Shown one piece after another: positions 43,736 to 51,666 of a stretch of DNA of 64,000 nucleotides. Positions within the stretch are counted from its first letter, which is position 1. Every line of letters begins with the position of its first letter. Made by a program: the position numbers and the translations under genes. The notes beneath the pieces are model-generated. The model was not told where the DNA came from. It searched no databases and worked only from the letters and a program-made list of their open reading frames with translations. The DNA is from Nostoc calcicola FACHB-3891 (GTDB lineage: Bacteria > Cyanobacteriota > Cyanobacteriia > Cyanobacteriales > Nostocaceae): assembly GCF_014697355.1 (NCBI RefSeq), contig NZ_JACJRQ010000022.1:62001-126000 (forward strand), written 5' to 3'.

Positions 43736-44746
43736 TTCTTTTGAAGTTGTTTCAGGGTTTGGTAGGTATTTGAGCAAGATGCCGCGATCGCCAATGACAA
43801 ATCCCTGTTCCGGTTGGAAGAAAACAATCTTGTACAAATTAGTAGCTACTTCTTCTACCTCACGGTCTTTTTGCCAGGTTTTGCCGCCGTCGGTACTTTG
43901 TAGCAAATTACCGCTACCGCCACCTATCCAAATTTCATCGGGTGTACGGTATGCCAAATCGAGTAAACCCCAACTGGTGGATAACTCTGGAAATTCTGCT
44001 TTTTGCCACTCTTCAGGTTTAGTTGGTTCGCTAAACTGGACTTGGCCTCCTCTGCCTAGCATCCACAATTGACCACCGTCAACAAAACCCATATTTTCTA
44101 CCCGCCGAGAACTATTGCGGTTATGAGGAACCCAAGCACTTTGCCCTGGTTCCCAAGTCGAGTAGAAGTTACCTTTAGCGGAAACGGCAACATATTTGCC
44201 ATCAGCAGAACGTTCTAAGTTACGCACCACACCAACTGCTGATTCCACTTGAGCTTTCCAGTTTTTGCCGCCATCTGTGGTTTGATAGATGGCTCCCACA
44301 TCAGTAGCCAACTCAGCTGTGTTGTCTGCTAGTGCTTTAACTGCGATCGGATTACCAGGTAGCTTTTCGCTCAGAGAAATCCGCGACCAAGAAGCGCCTT
44401 CATCAGTGGTATGGATTAAAAAGCCAGGTTCTCCGGCAATCCAGCCTTCTTTACCGATAAAACTTACTGAGTTAAAGCGATACTTTTGCTCATCTAGTTG
44501 CAGTGATATTGGTTTCCAAGTATCACCTGCGTCATTGGTTTCCAACAGGGTGGCATTGCTACCCACCAAATAGCCATGCTGAGGATTACCAGTAAAAGCA
44601 ATATCCAGCAACTTCGCATCTGTTGGCACAGAAATGATTTTCCAAGGGTTGTAGCTAACAGAGGGCACTTTGCTACAACCTATACACATCAAGACTACGA
44701 GTAACAAGGCAAATATTCGTTGCCAACTTTTCACAATTGAATGCAT
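43727..44746 (-). CDS. ycf48: photosystem II assembly factor Ycf48 (HCF136 homologue)
   Basis: Ycf48 binds newly made D1 and acts in early PSII reaction-centre assembly and repair on the lumenal side. The 339-residue protein starts with a signal peptide ending LLLVVLMCIGCSK, which looks like a lipoprotein cleavage site (Cys24). A seven-bladed beta-propeller follows, with repeated (D/E)(A/E)G.(S/T)W blades (NDAGDTWKPI, DEGASWSRI, DGGKNWKAQ, DGGKTWQKD). The order rubA-ycf48-psbE is conserved in cyanobacteria. Confidence 0.96.
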   Translation of the reverse strand: MHSIVKSWQRIFALLLVVLMCIGCSKVPSVSYNPWKIISVPTDAKLLDIAFTGNPQHGYLVGSNATLLETNDAGDTWKPISLQLDEQKYRFNSVSFIGKEGWIAGEPGFLIHTTDEGASWSRISLSEKLPGNPIAVKALADNTAELATDVGAIYQTTDGGKNWKAQVESAVGVVRNLERSADGKYVAVSAKGNFYSTWEPGQSAWVPHNRNSSRRVENMGFVDGGQLWMLGRGGQVQFSEPTKPEEWQKAEFPELSTSWGLLDLAYRTPDEIWIGGGSGNLLQSTDGGKTWQKDREVEEVATNLYKIVFFQPEQGFVIGDRGILLKYLPNPETTSKEAA

Positions 44747-44836
44747 CAGTATCTCTTAGATTGGTTCTAAATTTGTGTAGGGGTTTTGTAAAACAGGATG
44801 TGAGAGGCTCTTGAGAATTCAGAATTCAGCATTGTT

Positions 44837-44864
44837 GTAGAGACGCGATTAATCGCGTCTCTAC
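44837..44864. repeat. perfect 28-base palindrome GTAGAGACGCGATT/AATCGCGTCTCTAC
   Basis: This is a free-standing member of the GTAGAGACG palindrome family. It lies between rubA and ycf48 and would form a 14-base-pair stem in the rubA-ycf48 transcript, where it could stabilise or attenuate the message. Confidence 0.8.
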
Positions 44865-44877
44865 TCTCAAGCGGGTC

Positions 44878-45213
44878 TTATTGTAAGCCGTAGAGACTGA
44901 GAAAAAACAAAAAGGCAAGAGCCAGGGCACCAAAAATTAGGATATTCTTTTGGGTTGGCGTTAGGTTGTTGACACCCAAACCGTAACCGAGATTTTCTTT
45001 GAAGCCGGATGCCGCACCCACAGGCCCGATGTTGGCAAAGGCCGTTCTCTTGGCGGTACAAACTGGACAGCGCCAATTGACGGGCAGTTCTGCAAAGGGT
45101 GTTCCTGAAGGAATGTCATGTTTGTCATCTCCCTTTTCAGGTTCGTAAACATAACCGCAGGCGCGACACTCATAGCGGTCTAACACTGAAGTCTCAACAG
45201 CTGGTTCGCTCAT
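44878..45213 (-). CDS. rubA: membrane-anchored rubredoxin (RubA)
   Basis: RubA is needed for assembly of the PSII reaction centre in oxygenic phototrophs. The 111-residue protein has the two knuckles that bind one iron (YECRACGYVYEPEKG near residue 14 and NWRCPVCTAKR near residue 46), a linker, and a C-terminal membrane helix (NILIFGALALAFLFFLSLY). I used the ATG at 45213 (MSEPAVET) with CGAGG upstream; the open frame continues 27 codons further without family sequence. It is the first gene of the rubA-ycf48-psbEFLJ string. Confidence 0.95.
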   Translation of the reverse strand: MSEPAVETSVLDRYECRACGYVYEPEKGDDKHDIPSGTPFAELPVNWRCPVCTAKRTAFANIGPVGAASGFKENLGYGLGVNNLTPTQKNILIFGALALAFLFFLSLYGLQ

Positions 45214-45377
45214 GACTAAGGCCTCGCAGAGGAGAAATCTTAAATATACGTTAAAAATTATGACATAACTGTTAGACTTTTCTATCAATACCAAAAACGA
45301 ATCAAATACCTGAAGTGCATTTGTTTCGTAGATTTCAGAAAAATCAAACAGATATAATGTAAAAGAAAGTAACGCAA

Positions 45378-45545
45378 ATCAAGGGATTGGGTACTGGGGA
45401 TTAGGTATTGGGGACTGGGTATGGGACATTGGGAAGAGGTAGAGGAGTAGAGGGGCAGACGGGAAAACTTGCTGCAACTTCTCCCCTGCTTCCCCGCTCC
45501 CCAGTCCCTAGTCCCCAATCCCCAGTACCTAATCCCAACCTAAAA
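45378..45545. repeat. inverted pair of GGGGATT-type tandem repeat blocks between rubA and ndhC
   Basis: The left block (GGGATTGGGTACTGGGGATT and onwards, 45384-45425) is complementary to the right block (45495-45537, ending CCAGTACCTAATCCC). Together they could form a stem of about 40 imperfect base pairs, with a loop holding an ACTTGCTGCAACTTCTCCCC segment. It lies in the shared promoter region of two divergent photosynthesis operons. Confidence 0.7.
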
Positions 45546-45571
45546 TACTCCATAAGCGGTAGATACTCATT

Positions 45572-45934
45572 GTGTTTGTCCTCAGCGGTTACGAGTACTT
45601 ACTAGGCTTCTTTATCGTCTGTAGCCTAGTTCCTGCCTTAGCGCTCTCAGCATCCAAGCTCCTACGACCCAGTGGTTACAGCCCTGAACGGCGTACAACT
45701 TACGAATCTGGCATGGAACCCATCGGGGGAGCCTGGATTCAGTTCAATATCCGCTACTACATGTTTGCTCTGGTCTTCGTCGTCTTTGATGTGGAGACTG
45801 TATTCTTGTATCCTTGGGCGGTAGCTTTCCACCGTCTGGGGCTATTGGCATTTATTGAAGCGCTAGTCTTTATTGCAATTCTTGTAGTCGCTTTAGTTTA
45901 CGCATGGCGTAAAGGAGCTTTGGAATGGTCTTGA
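45572..45934 (+). CDS. ndhC: NAD(P)H-quinone oxidoreductase subunit 3
   Basis: NdhC is a 120-residue membrane subunit of NDH-1 with three helices. It carries the invariant loop [21 protein letters not shown] near residue 44 and [13 protein letters not shown] near residue 74. The start is GTG (45572). The gene overlaps ndhK by ten bases and opens the ndhC-K-J operon. Confidence 0.97.
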   Translation: MFVLSGYEYLLGFFIVCSLVPALALSASKLLRPSGYSPERRTTYESGMEPIGGAWIQFNIRYYMFALVFVVFDVETVFLYPWAVAFHRLGLLAFIEALVFIAILVVALVYAWRKGALEWS

Positions 45935-46659
45935 ATTCTAACTTAATAACCCAGGACAAAGAGCGAATCATCAACCCCATTGAGCGTCCAACAATCACTC
46001 AAGACCTTTCAGAAAATGTGATTTTGACCACGGTTGATGACCTCTACAACTGGGCGCGGCTTTCTAGTTTATGGCCGTTGCTGTTTGGTACTGCTTGCTG
46101 CTTCATTGAGTTTGCAGCTTTAATTGGCTCACGATTTGATTTTGACCGTTTTGGGCTAATTCCTCGTTCTAGCCCCCGCCAAGCGGATTTAATCATTACG
46201 GCAGGGACAATTACCATGAAGATGGCACCCCAATTGGTACGTCTTTATGAACAAATGCCTGAGCCGAAGTATGTAATCGCAATGGGTGCTTGTACAATTA
46301 CTGGGGGGATGTTCAGTGTAGATTCTCCGACGGCAGTGCGCGGAGTTGATAAACTGATTCCTGTGGATGTGTACTTGCCTGGTTGTCCTCCTCGTCCAGA
46401 AGCAATTATCGACGCGATTATTAAGCTGCGGAAGAAAATTTCCAATGATTCGATGCAAGAGCGGGGTAAGATTAAGCAAACTCACCGCTATTACAGCACG
46501 ACTCATAACCTCAAGCCAGTGGAAGAAATCTTAACTGGTAAGTATATGCAGTCAGAAACTCGCTTTACACCACCGAAAGAATTGGCAGAAGCGATCGGTA
46601 TGCCAGTACCACCTGCATTGCTGACAGCAAAGAAAAAGGAGGAACAACCCCGTGGCTGA
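45925..46659 (+). CDS. ndhK: NAD(P)H-quinone oxidoreductase subunit K
   Basis: NdhK is the 244-residue peripheral subunit that holds iron-sulfur cluster N2, the last electron carrier before plastoquinone. Its cysteines are in [14 protein letters not shown] near residue 53, [10 protein letters not shown] near residue 119 and [10 protein letters not shown] near residue 150. It overlaps ndhC by ten bases and ndhJ by eight, so translation is coupled. Confidence 0.98.
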   Translation: MVLNSNLITQDKERIINPIERPTITQDLSENVILTTVDDLYNWARLSSLWPLLFGTACCFIEFAALIGSRFDFDRFGLIPRSSPRQADLIITAGTITMKMAPQLVRLYEQMPEPKYVIAMGACTITGGMFSVDSPTAVRGVDKLIPVDVYLPGCPPRPEAIIDAIIKLRKKISNDSMQERGKIKQTHRYYSTTHNLKPVEEILTGKYMQSETRFTPPKELAEAIGMPVPPALLTAKKKEEQPRG

Positions 46660-47182
46660 TGAAGAATCTAAACCAGTACCAGCAGCTAAAGAAGAGTCAT
46701 TGGTACAAGCGGGTAAGGTTTCCCAGTGGTTGACTGAAAATGGTTTTGGCCATGAGTTTTTAGCACCAGACAAAAACGGGGTGGAGATAATTAAGGTGGA
46801 GCCAGATTTCTTGCTCCCCACCGCTACAGCCCTTTATGCTTATGGGTTTAATTATCTTCAGTTTCAAGGTGGTATTGACCTTGGGCCAGGACAGGAATTA
46901 GTGAGTGTGTATCACTTGCTTAAAGTGGGTGATAATAGCGATCGCCCCGAAGAAGTCCGCTTAAAAGTGTTCCTACCACGAGAAAATCCTGTAGTGCCTT
47001 CAGTGTATTGGATTTGGAAGACCGCTGATTGGCAAGAACGCGAGTCTTACGATATGTACGGCATTATCTATGAAGGACACCCAAATCTCAAGCGAATTTT
47101 GATGCCGGAAGATTGGGTGGGTTGGCCTTTGCGGAAGGATTACATCTCGCCTGATTTCTACGAGTTGCAAGACGCTTATTAA
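46652..47182 (+). CDS. ndhJ: NAD(P)H-quinone oxidoreductase subunit J
   Basis: NdhJ is the 176-residue hydrophilic-arm subunit (NuoC/30-kDa family). The family signature [34 protein letters not shown] begins near residue 122, and the end [20 protein letters not shown] is typical. The start is GTG, inside the ndhK end. It is the last gene of ndhC-K-J. Confidence 0.97.
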   Translation: MADEESKPVPAAKEESLVQAGKVSQWLTENGFGHEFLAPDKNGVEIIKVEPDFLLPTATALYAYGFNYLQFQGGIDLGPGQELVSVYHLLKVGDNSDRPEEVRLKVFLPRENPVVPSVYWIWKTADWQERESYDMYGIIYEGHPNLKRILMPEDWVGWPLRKDYISPDFYELQDAY

Positions 47183-47345
47183 TTAAATAGTGCTGAGTTT
47201 CAGCAGTGATTAACCCCTTTCCGGTGGCGGAGAGGGGTAATATTTTTTTAGCGAAGAAGTTACCGAGAAGGGGGAAAGGTGAAAGGGTAAAGGGTAAAGG
47301 GATAAATTTAACCTTTCCCCCTTTCCCCTTCCCCTTCTTCATCAG

Positions 47346-47430
47346 AGTTCGGTTAAGGCAAGAGACGCGATTCATCGCCATCTCTACAAGAATCAGTCCT
47401 TTGTAGAGACGGCGATTTATCGCGTCTTTG
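47346..47430. repeat. one-ended copy of the CAATAC...GGTTAAG element
   Basis: GTTCGGTTAAG at the left equals the inner part of the terminal repeat at 24061-24194. The two complementary arms (GAGACGCGATTCATCG and CGATTTATCGCGTC, joined through GTAGAGAC/TCTCTAC) follow. The right terminal repeat is missing, and the caspase-like remnant begins there. Confidence 0.65.
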
Positions 47431-47448
47431 TGCTTTAGAATTTTCATC

Positions 47449-47690
47449 AAAAAGTTATTTAACAATCCCTTTATGGGAGCAGGGGATAATTTCTGGTTTT
47501 TCTTCAGTGGTCATGGGATAAGATACGCTGACCGTGATTATCTCATGCCCTGTGATGACGATCCAGAAGATATTGAAAACACAGCAATTGCGATTAACTT
47601 TGTGACTGAACGTCTGCGTCGCTGCGGTGCTGATAACGTCGTCTTGATTCTGGATGCTTGTCGTAATAGTAGACTGACACAGCGCTTAGG
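47449..47690 (+). pseudogene. remnant of a caspase-like (peptidase C14) gene
   Basis: This frame encodes the catalytic half of a caspase-fold protease: the histidine in NFWFFFSGHGIRYADRDYLM and the cysteine in NVVLILDACRNS, with ERLRRCGAD between. In intact cyanobacterial orthocaspases this core is preceded by about 80 more residues and followed by substrate-pocket and effector domains. All of these are missing. The 5' side runs into the hairpin element ending at 47430, and the 3' side loses likeness after DACRNS. It is a decayed fragment, probably without product, in the ndhJ-recG gap. Confidence 0.75.
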
Positions 47691-47779
47691 TAATTGGACT
47701 GAAGTTGATGGTACAGGGCTGTGTCCTATTTGGGTTGGTGTTGGATTTAGCACAGATTTTGAGTTAAGTACGTTTTGTT

Positions 47780-50266
47780 TCACGTCAAAATCGCCCCACC
47801 CATCAACCGCTCATACCGATATTTCAACTCTTCCTTCATCAAATTCCAGCGCTCCAGAGTAACATCCATCTCGATGATTTTCTCCGCTGCTTGGCGTGCT
47901 AAAAGTAAAACTTCCTCATCTTCAAGCAAACTCGCTAAGGTAAAATCTGGCACTCCAGATTGACGAGTTCCCAGTACTTGCCCTGGGCCGCGAAAACGCA
48001 TATCCATTTCCGAGATGAAAAACCCATCCTGGGACTGTTCCAACACCTTCAGCCGTTGTTGAGCATCAGGACTCCTAGAACTACTCATCAGCAAACAGTA
48101 AGACTGAGCCGCGCCACGACCGACACGCCCCCGTAATTGGTGGAGTTGCGATAAGCCAAATCGCTCTGCATGTTCAATGAGCATAACTGTAGCATTAGGT
48201 ACATCTACACCCACCTCAACAACAGTAGTTGAAACTAAAATTTGTGTTTTGTTATCACGGAATTTAGTAATCGCTTCGTCCTTTTCGGCTGAACTCATGC
48301 GACCGTGCAGCAGCCCCACCTGAAAATCTGGAAAAACGCTTTCCTGTAACTTTTGATGCTCATCAACAGCCGATCGCAAATCCAATTTTTCTGACTCTTC
48401 CACCAACGGCAAAACTACATAAACTTGTCTTCCTTGGACAACTTCTCGACGCATCAGATCGTAAGCATGGTTGCGTTGCTGACCTGATAGCACTGTTGTT
48501 TGAATCTTTTGCCGTCCTGGTGGTAACTCGTCAATTTGGCTAACATCTAAATCTCCGTGTATCGTCAGTGCTAAAGTTCGCGGAATCGGAGTAGCTGTCA
48601 TAGTTAACACATGGGGTTGCTGGCCTTTTTGCTGTAACCGCGCTCGTTGTTCTACCCCAAAGCGATGCTGTTCATCAATCACTACTAATCCTAATTGGTG
48701 GAAATTCACCGGGTCTTGAATCAAGGCATGAGTTCCCACCAACAGCGGTAATTCACCCGTTTCTAACTGAGAATGTATTTGTCTGCGTTTAGCAGTTTTA
48801 GTAGAACCGGTCAGTAATTCCACTGGTAAATGCAGCAGGTTAAACCAACTAACTAGCTTGCGATAATGCTGTTCTGCCAAAACTTCTGTAGGAGCCATCA
48901 GTGCAGCTTGGTAGCCAGATTGAATTGCTGCAAGGATAGCCAGTACAGCAACAACTGTTTTTCCGGAACCGACATCGCCCTGTACCAAACGATTCATTGG
49001 TGCGGGTTTTTGCAAGTCGTTGAGGATATCGTTGATAACTCGTTGCTGTGCGCCAGTGAGTTTAAAAGGCAATATTTCGTAGAATTTCTCTATCAGTTGA
49101 CCGCGTGGGGCGAGGATAGCGCTGGTTTGAATTGCCTTTGCTTGTTGTTGACGTTGCAGTAAACCGAGTTGCAGGTAGAAAAACTCATCAAAAACTAGGC
49201 GACGACGGGCGACTTGCAGAGTTTCGCCGTCCTTGGGAAAGTGGATATTAGCGATCGCATCTTTCAATTCCATCAAAGCATATTTCTGTCGCAAACCACT
49301 AGGCAAAGGATCTTTCAGTTGAGCCGCAGCAGGTAAAGCCGCAATTACCGCTTGTCGCACTGAATTCGCCACCACTCCCTCAGTCAATGCATAAATTGGC
49401 ACTACACGCCCAATATTCAGCGACTCAATGGGATCTCCTGGATTTGCCAAAACCTCTAATTCTGGATTATCCAGTGTCAAACCGTATTTACTTTCTTTCA
49501 CCAACCCACACGCCGCTACAATACTACCTACCGGATAACGGCGTTTTAAACTTTCTTGCCAACCACGACTACTAAAGCGTGTACCTGCGTAAAAACGCCC
49601 AATTTTAAGTTGACCGCTGTTATCTTTTACTAGTAGTTCTAAAATTGATAATTTCTGATTCTTGGGGCTAGTAAAGCAGTTACAACGCTTCACCGTCGCC
49701 ACTATTGTTACCGTCTCACCCGCCTGTAACTCGCGGATATTCACCTGACGCGCATAATCAATGTGGTCGCGGGGATAATAAAAAAGCAAATCGCGGACGG
49801 TTTGTAAACCAAGACGCGCTAAATTATCAGCTCTTTTAAAGCCTATTTCCGGTAAATCACTCAGTTTTTGCTCAATCTTTGGAGCAAGCCTCCGACTCAC
49901 CTCAGCAACAATTGGAGATGTTGGATTTTGGTTTTTGGATTGATAAGTTCTCCTCTGCTCCCCTGCTCCCTTGCTCCCTTGCTCTCCCTCGTCTTCCTGC
50001 TGTATTTGATAAAGATACCGACGAGTCTCTGCTACCAAGTTTTGCCTTTCCTCCAGTGCTAGATGGGGATAACTAGCAAATTGCACCGCTAGTCCTTGCC
50101 AACGGCGGCGTTCACTTTGGGGTAAACCTGTGGGAAATTTGCCCAAAGTTAGGCTCAGGAATTCGCTGAAGCGGTATTCCCTGCCCATCAAGTCTGTAAA
50201 GCCACGTTCGGCTTCTATTGCCAAGGCTTTATGCAATCGTATCCAATCTGGTTTTTCATTACTCAT
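47780..50266 (-). CDS. recG: ATP-dependent DNA helicase RecG
   Basis: RecG remodels stalled forks and branch-migrates Holliday junctions. The 828-residue protein has an N-terminal extension typical of cyanobacteria, a wedge/OB domain (LSDLPEIGFKRADNLARLGL, then FYYPRDHIDYARQVNIRELQ), and SF2 motifs: Walker A RLVQGDVGSGKTVVA near residue 428, DEQHRFG near residue 536, TATPIPRTLALTIHGDLDVS near residue 560, and QLRGRVGRG near residue 715. Residues about 89-107 (QQEDEGEQGSKGAGEQRR) are translated tandem repeat inserted in the N-terminal linker. The frame is kept, so function is probably unaffected. Confidence 0.96.
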   Translation of the reverse strand: MSNEKPDWIRLHKALAIEAERGFTDLMGREYRFSEFLSLTLGKFPTGLPQSERRRWQGLAVQFASYPHLALEERQNLVAETRRYLYQIQQEDEGEQGSKGAGEQRRTYQSKNQNPTSPIVAEVSRRLAPKIEQKLSDLPEIGFKRADNLARLGLQTVRDLLFYYPRDHIDYARQVNIRELQAGETVTIVATVKRCNCFTSPKNQKLSILELLVKDNSGQLKIGRFYAGTRFSSRGWQESLKRRYPVGSIVAACGLVKESKYGLTLDNPELEVLANPGDPIESLNIGRVVPIYALTEGVVANSVRQAVIAALPAAAQLKDPLPSGLRQKYALMELKDAIANIHFPKDGETLQVARRRLVFDEFFYLQLGLLQRQQQAKAIQTSAILAPRGQLIEKFYEILPFKLTGAQQRVINDILNDLQKPAPMNRLVQGDVGSGKTVVAVLAILAAIQSGYQAALMAPTEVLAEQHYRKLVSWFNLLHLPVELLTGSTKTAKRRQIHSQLETGELPLLVGTHALIQDPVNFHQLGLVVIDEQHRFGVEQRARLQQKGQQPHVLTMTATPIPRTLALTIHGDLDVSQIDELPPGRQKIQTTVLSGQQRNHAYDLMRREVVQGRQVYVVLPLVEESEKLDLRSAVDEHQKLQESVFPDFQVGLLHGRMSSAEKDEAITKFRDNKTQILVSTTVVEVGVDVPNATVMLIEHAERFGLSQLHQLRGRVGRGAAQSYCLLMSSSRSPDAQQRLKVLEQSQDGFFISEMDMRFRGPGQVLGTRQSGVPDFTLASLLEDEEVLLLARQAAEKIIEMDVTLERWNLMKEELKYRYERLMGGAILT

Positions 50267-50275
50267 TGGTCAGCA

Positions 50276-50365
50276 GAGTGAGGAGTTAGGAGTTAGGAGT
50301 GAGGAGTTAGAAGTTAGGAGTGAGGATAAATAACTCATAATTCATAACTCATAACTCATAACTCA
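50276..50365. repeat. tandem GAGTTAG and ATAACTC repeats between recG and its upstream gene
   Basis: About six GAGTTAG/GAGTGAG units are followed by four of AACTCAT. They lie in the 104-base interval upstream of the recG start. There is little room left for a recG promoter, so recG may depend on the upstream gene's transcript. Confidence 0.75.
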
Positions 50366-50370
50366 TAACT

Positions 50371-51249
50371 TTATTCAAACCAACTAGCACGCCATGCAGC
50401 TTCGGCTTCAGCAACTGCTCTTTCTCGAAGTTTCTTTTGATACTCTCGTTCTAGCTTGTTTAGCTGAACTAAGATACCGCGGATTTGCCTACGCTCAGAT
50501 GAGAGTGCAGGATCGGCAAATTCAATTTCCCCTAGTCGCAAATTAATAGCCATAATCTGCGTCAGACTAGAATCTTCTGACTGCTGCTCATTTTCAATTT
50601 CAATTACTAAGTTTAATAAATTGGGTGGCCCTGGCATTATCTCGGCAGATGCTTCTGATGCAGCCGCAGCCGCAGCCGCTAAAATCGGTTCTGGTAATTT
50701 TTTGGGCAATATCCCGGCTTTTTGTAATAAAAGATTAGCATCATGGGAAACTTTTTTCAGTATCTCTTGGGTAACCTCCTCTAAGTTCTGTTGCCATTTT
50801 CCCAGTTCTATAGGACTAGAGGTGTCTGGAGATAAGGAGGATGAGGGGGATGAGGGGGATGAGGGGGATAAAGAAGTATTTTCTTCCTCATCTGGTGCTA
50901 ATTCTTCATCTTCCCCTACTCCCTCATCTCCCTCATCTCCCTCATCTCCCCCTACTCCCTCATCTCCCTCATTTTTAATATAAGTAACCAACTGCTCAGC
51001 TGCCACTTGGCCTAACTTGCGGACAGCTTGTTGCAATTGTTGGCGCTGATTCAATGACAAATGCAGGAAGCTTTCAGGATACCCTTGAGTACAAAGGTGG
51101 TAAGTAGCTAGAATCAACTGTTTTTGTACAGCTAGTCCCAAGGTGGCTAGATAACTAGCATAAGCGGTTTGTAATTCTAGTGCGATCGCTCCAATCGCTT
51201 CTTTGAGTGCTGCAATATCCCGCTCAATTCGCTCGATTGCTCTTGCCAT
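50371..51249 (-). CDS. coiled-coil protein of unknown function with translated repeat insert
   Basis: The 292-residue protein is mainly helical. It opens MARAIERIERDIAALKEAIG, followed by an amphipathic helical region up to residue 88. Residues about 92-143 are a very acidic then Ser/Pro-rich stretch (GDEGVGGDEGDEGDEGVG, later SLSPSSPSSPSSSLSP), which is translated GGGAGATGA-type tandem repeat. A second helical part (EVTQEILKKVSHDANLLLQK) and a basic C-terminus (LVQLNKLEREYQKKLRERAV) follow. I know similar cyanobacterial proteins next to recG but no function. It is on the recG strand and probably co-transcribed. Confidence 0.7.
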   Translation of the reverse strand: MARAIERIERDIAALKEAIGAIALELQTAYASYLATLGLAVQKQLILATYHLCTQGYPESFLHLSLNQRQQLQQAVRKLGQVAAEQLVTYIKNEGDEGVGGDEGDEGDEGVGEDEELAPDEEENTSLSPSSPSSPSSSLSPDTSSPIELGKWQQNLEEVTQEILKKVSHDANLLLQKAGILPKKLPEPILAAAAAAASEASAEIMPGPPNLLNLVIEIENEQQSEDSSLTQIMAINLRLGEIEFADPALSSERRQIRGILVQLNKLEREYQKKLRERAVAEAEAAWRASWFE

Positions 51250-51313
51250 AACTTCTCGCTCTTACCCATATCAACCATTAATAGTACAAATATACTTATT
51301 TATTTGAAGATAT

Positions 51314-51420
51314 TATAGCGGTTCCCATTCAGATGCAGTACAACATCGTATCGCAAGGTGTAGGGGCACGGCACTGCCGTGCCCTTACAGGTGTACCTCA
51401 TTCAAATGAAAATCGCTATA
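51314..51420. repeat. MITE-like element, TATAGCG family, copy 3 (107 bp)
   Basis: TATAGCGGTTCCCATTCAGA at the left, the GTAGGGGCACGGC palindrome in the centre and AATGAAAATCGCTATA at the right. The right end has diverged from the other copies and resembles the degenerate copy at 25321-25395. It lies 64 bases upstream of the gene at 50371-51249 and may carry or disturb its promoter. Confidence 0.85.
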
Positions 51421-51467
51421 ACTTTCCTAAGCATTTTAAATTTTGAATTATATGCGAAATTTAGCTG

Positions 51468-51510
51468 CTCTATTAATAAAATACAGGTCAGGCTATTGGC
51501 TTGACCTGTC
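51468..51510 (-). terminator. candidate terminator of the rpsB-tsf transcript
   Basis: On the minus strand ACAGGTCA pairs with TGACCTGT (eight base pairs, 11-base loop), followed by ATTTTATTAAT. It is about 155 bases after the tsf stop, with tandem repeats in between, and faces the right way to end the rpsB-tsf message. Confidence 0.5.
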
Positions 51511-51519
51511 CTTAAAGAA

Positions 51520-51663
51520 GTTAGGAGTTATGAATTGAGAAGTTAGGAGTTATCAATTATGAGTTATGAATTATCAAGCCAACTCCTAACTCCTAACTCT
51601 TAACTCCTAACTCCTAACTCTTAACTCCAAACTCCAAACTCCAAACTCCTAACTCCTAACTAA
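51520..51663. repeat. tandem TAACTCC/AACTCCAA repeats next to the tsf stop
   Basis: About twelve seven-base units (CTAACTC, CCAAACT variants), preceded by two complementary TAGGAGT/TATGAGT units, end three bases before the tsf stop codon. The block forms most of the tsf 3' untranslated region. Confidence 0.8.
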
Positions 51664-51666
51664 ATC

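Noticed and set aside
47088-47465. 125-codon minus-strand frame
   Set aside because: It is antisense to the end of ndhJ and runs through the hairpin element; no coding signal is seen.
50621-50983. 120-codon plus-strand frame
   Set aside because: It is the antisense shadow of the repeat insert in the 292-residue gene.
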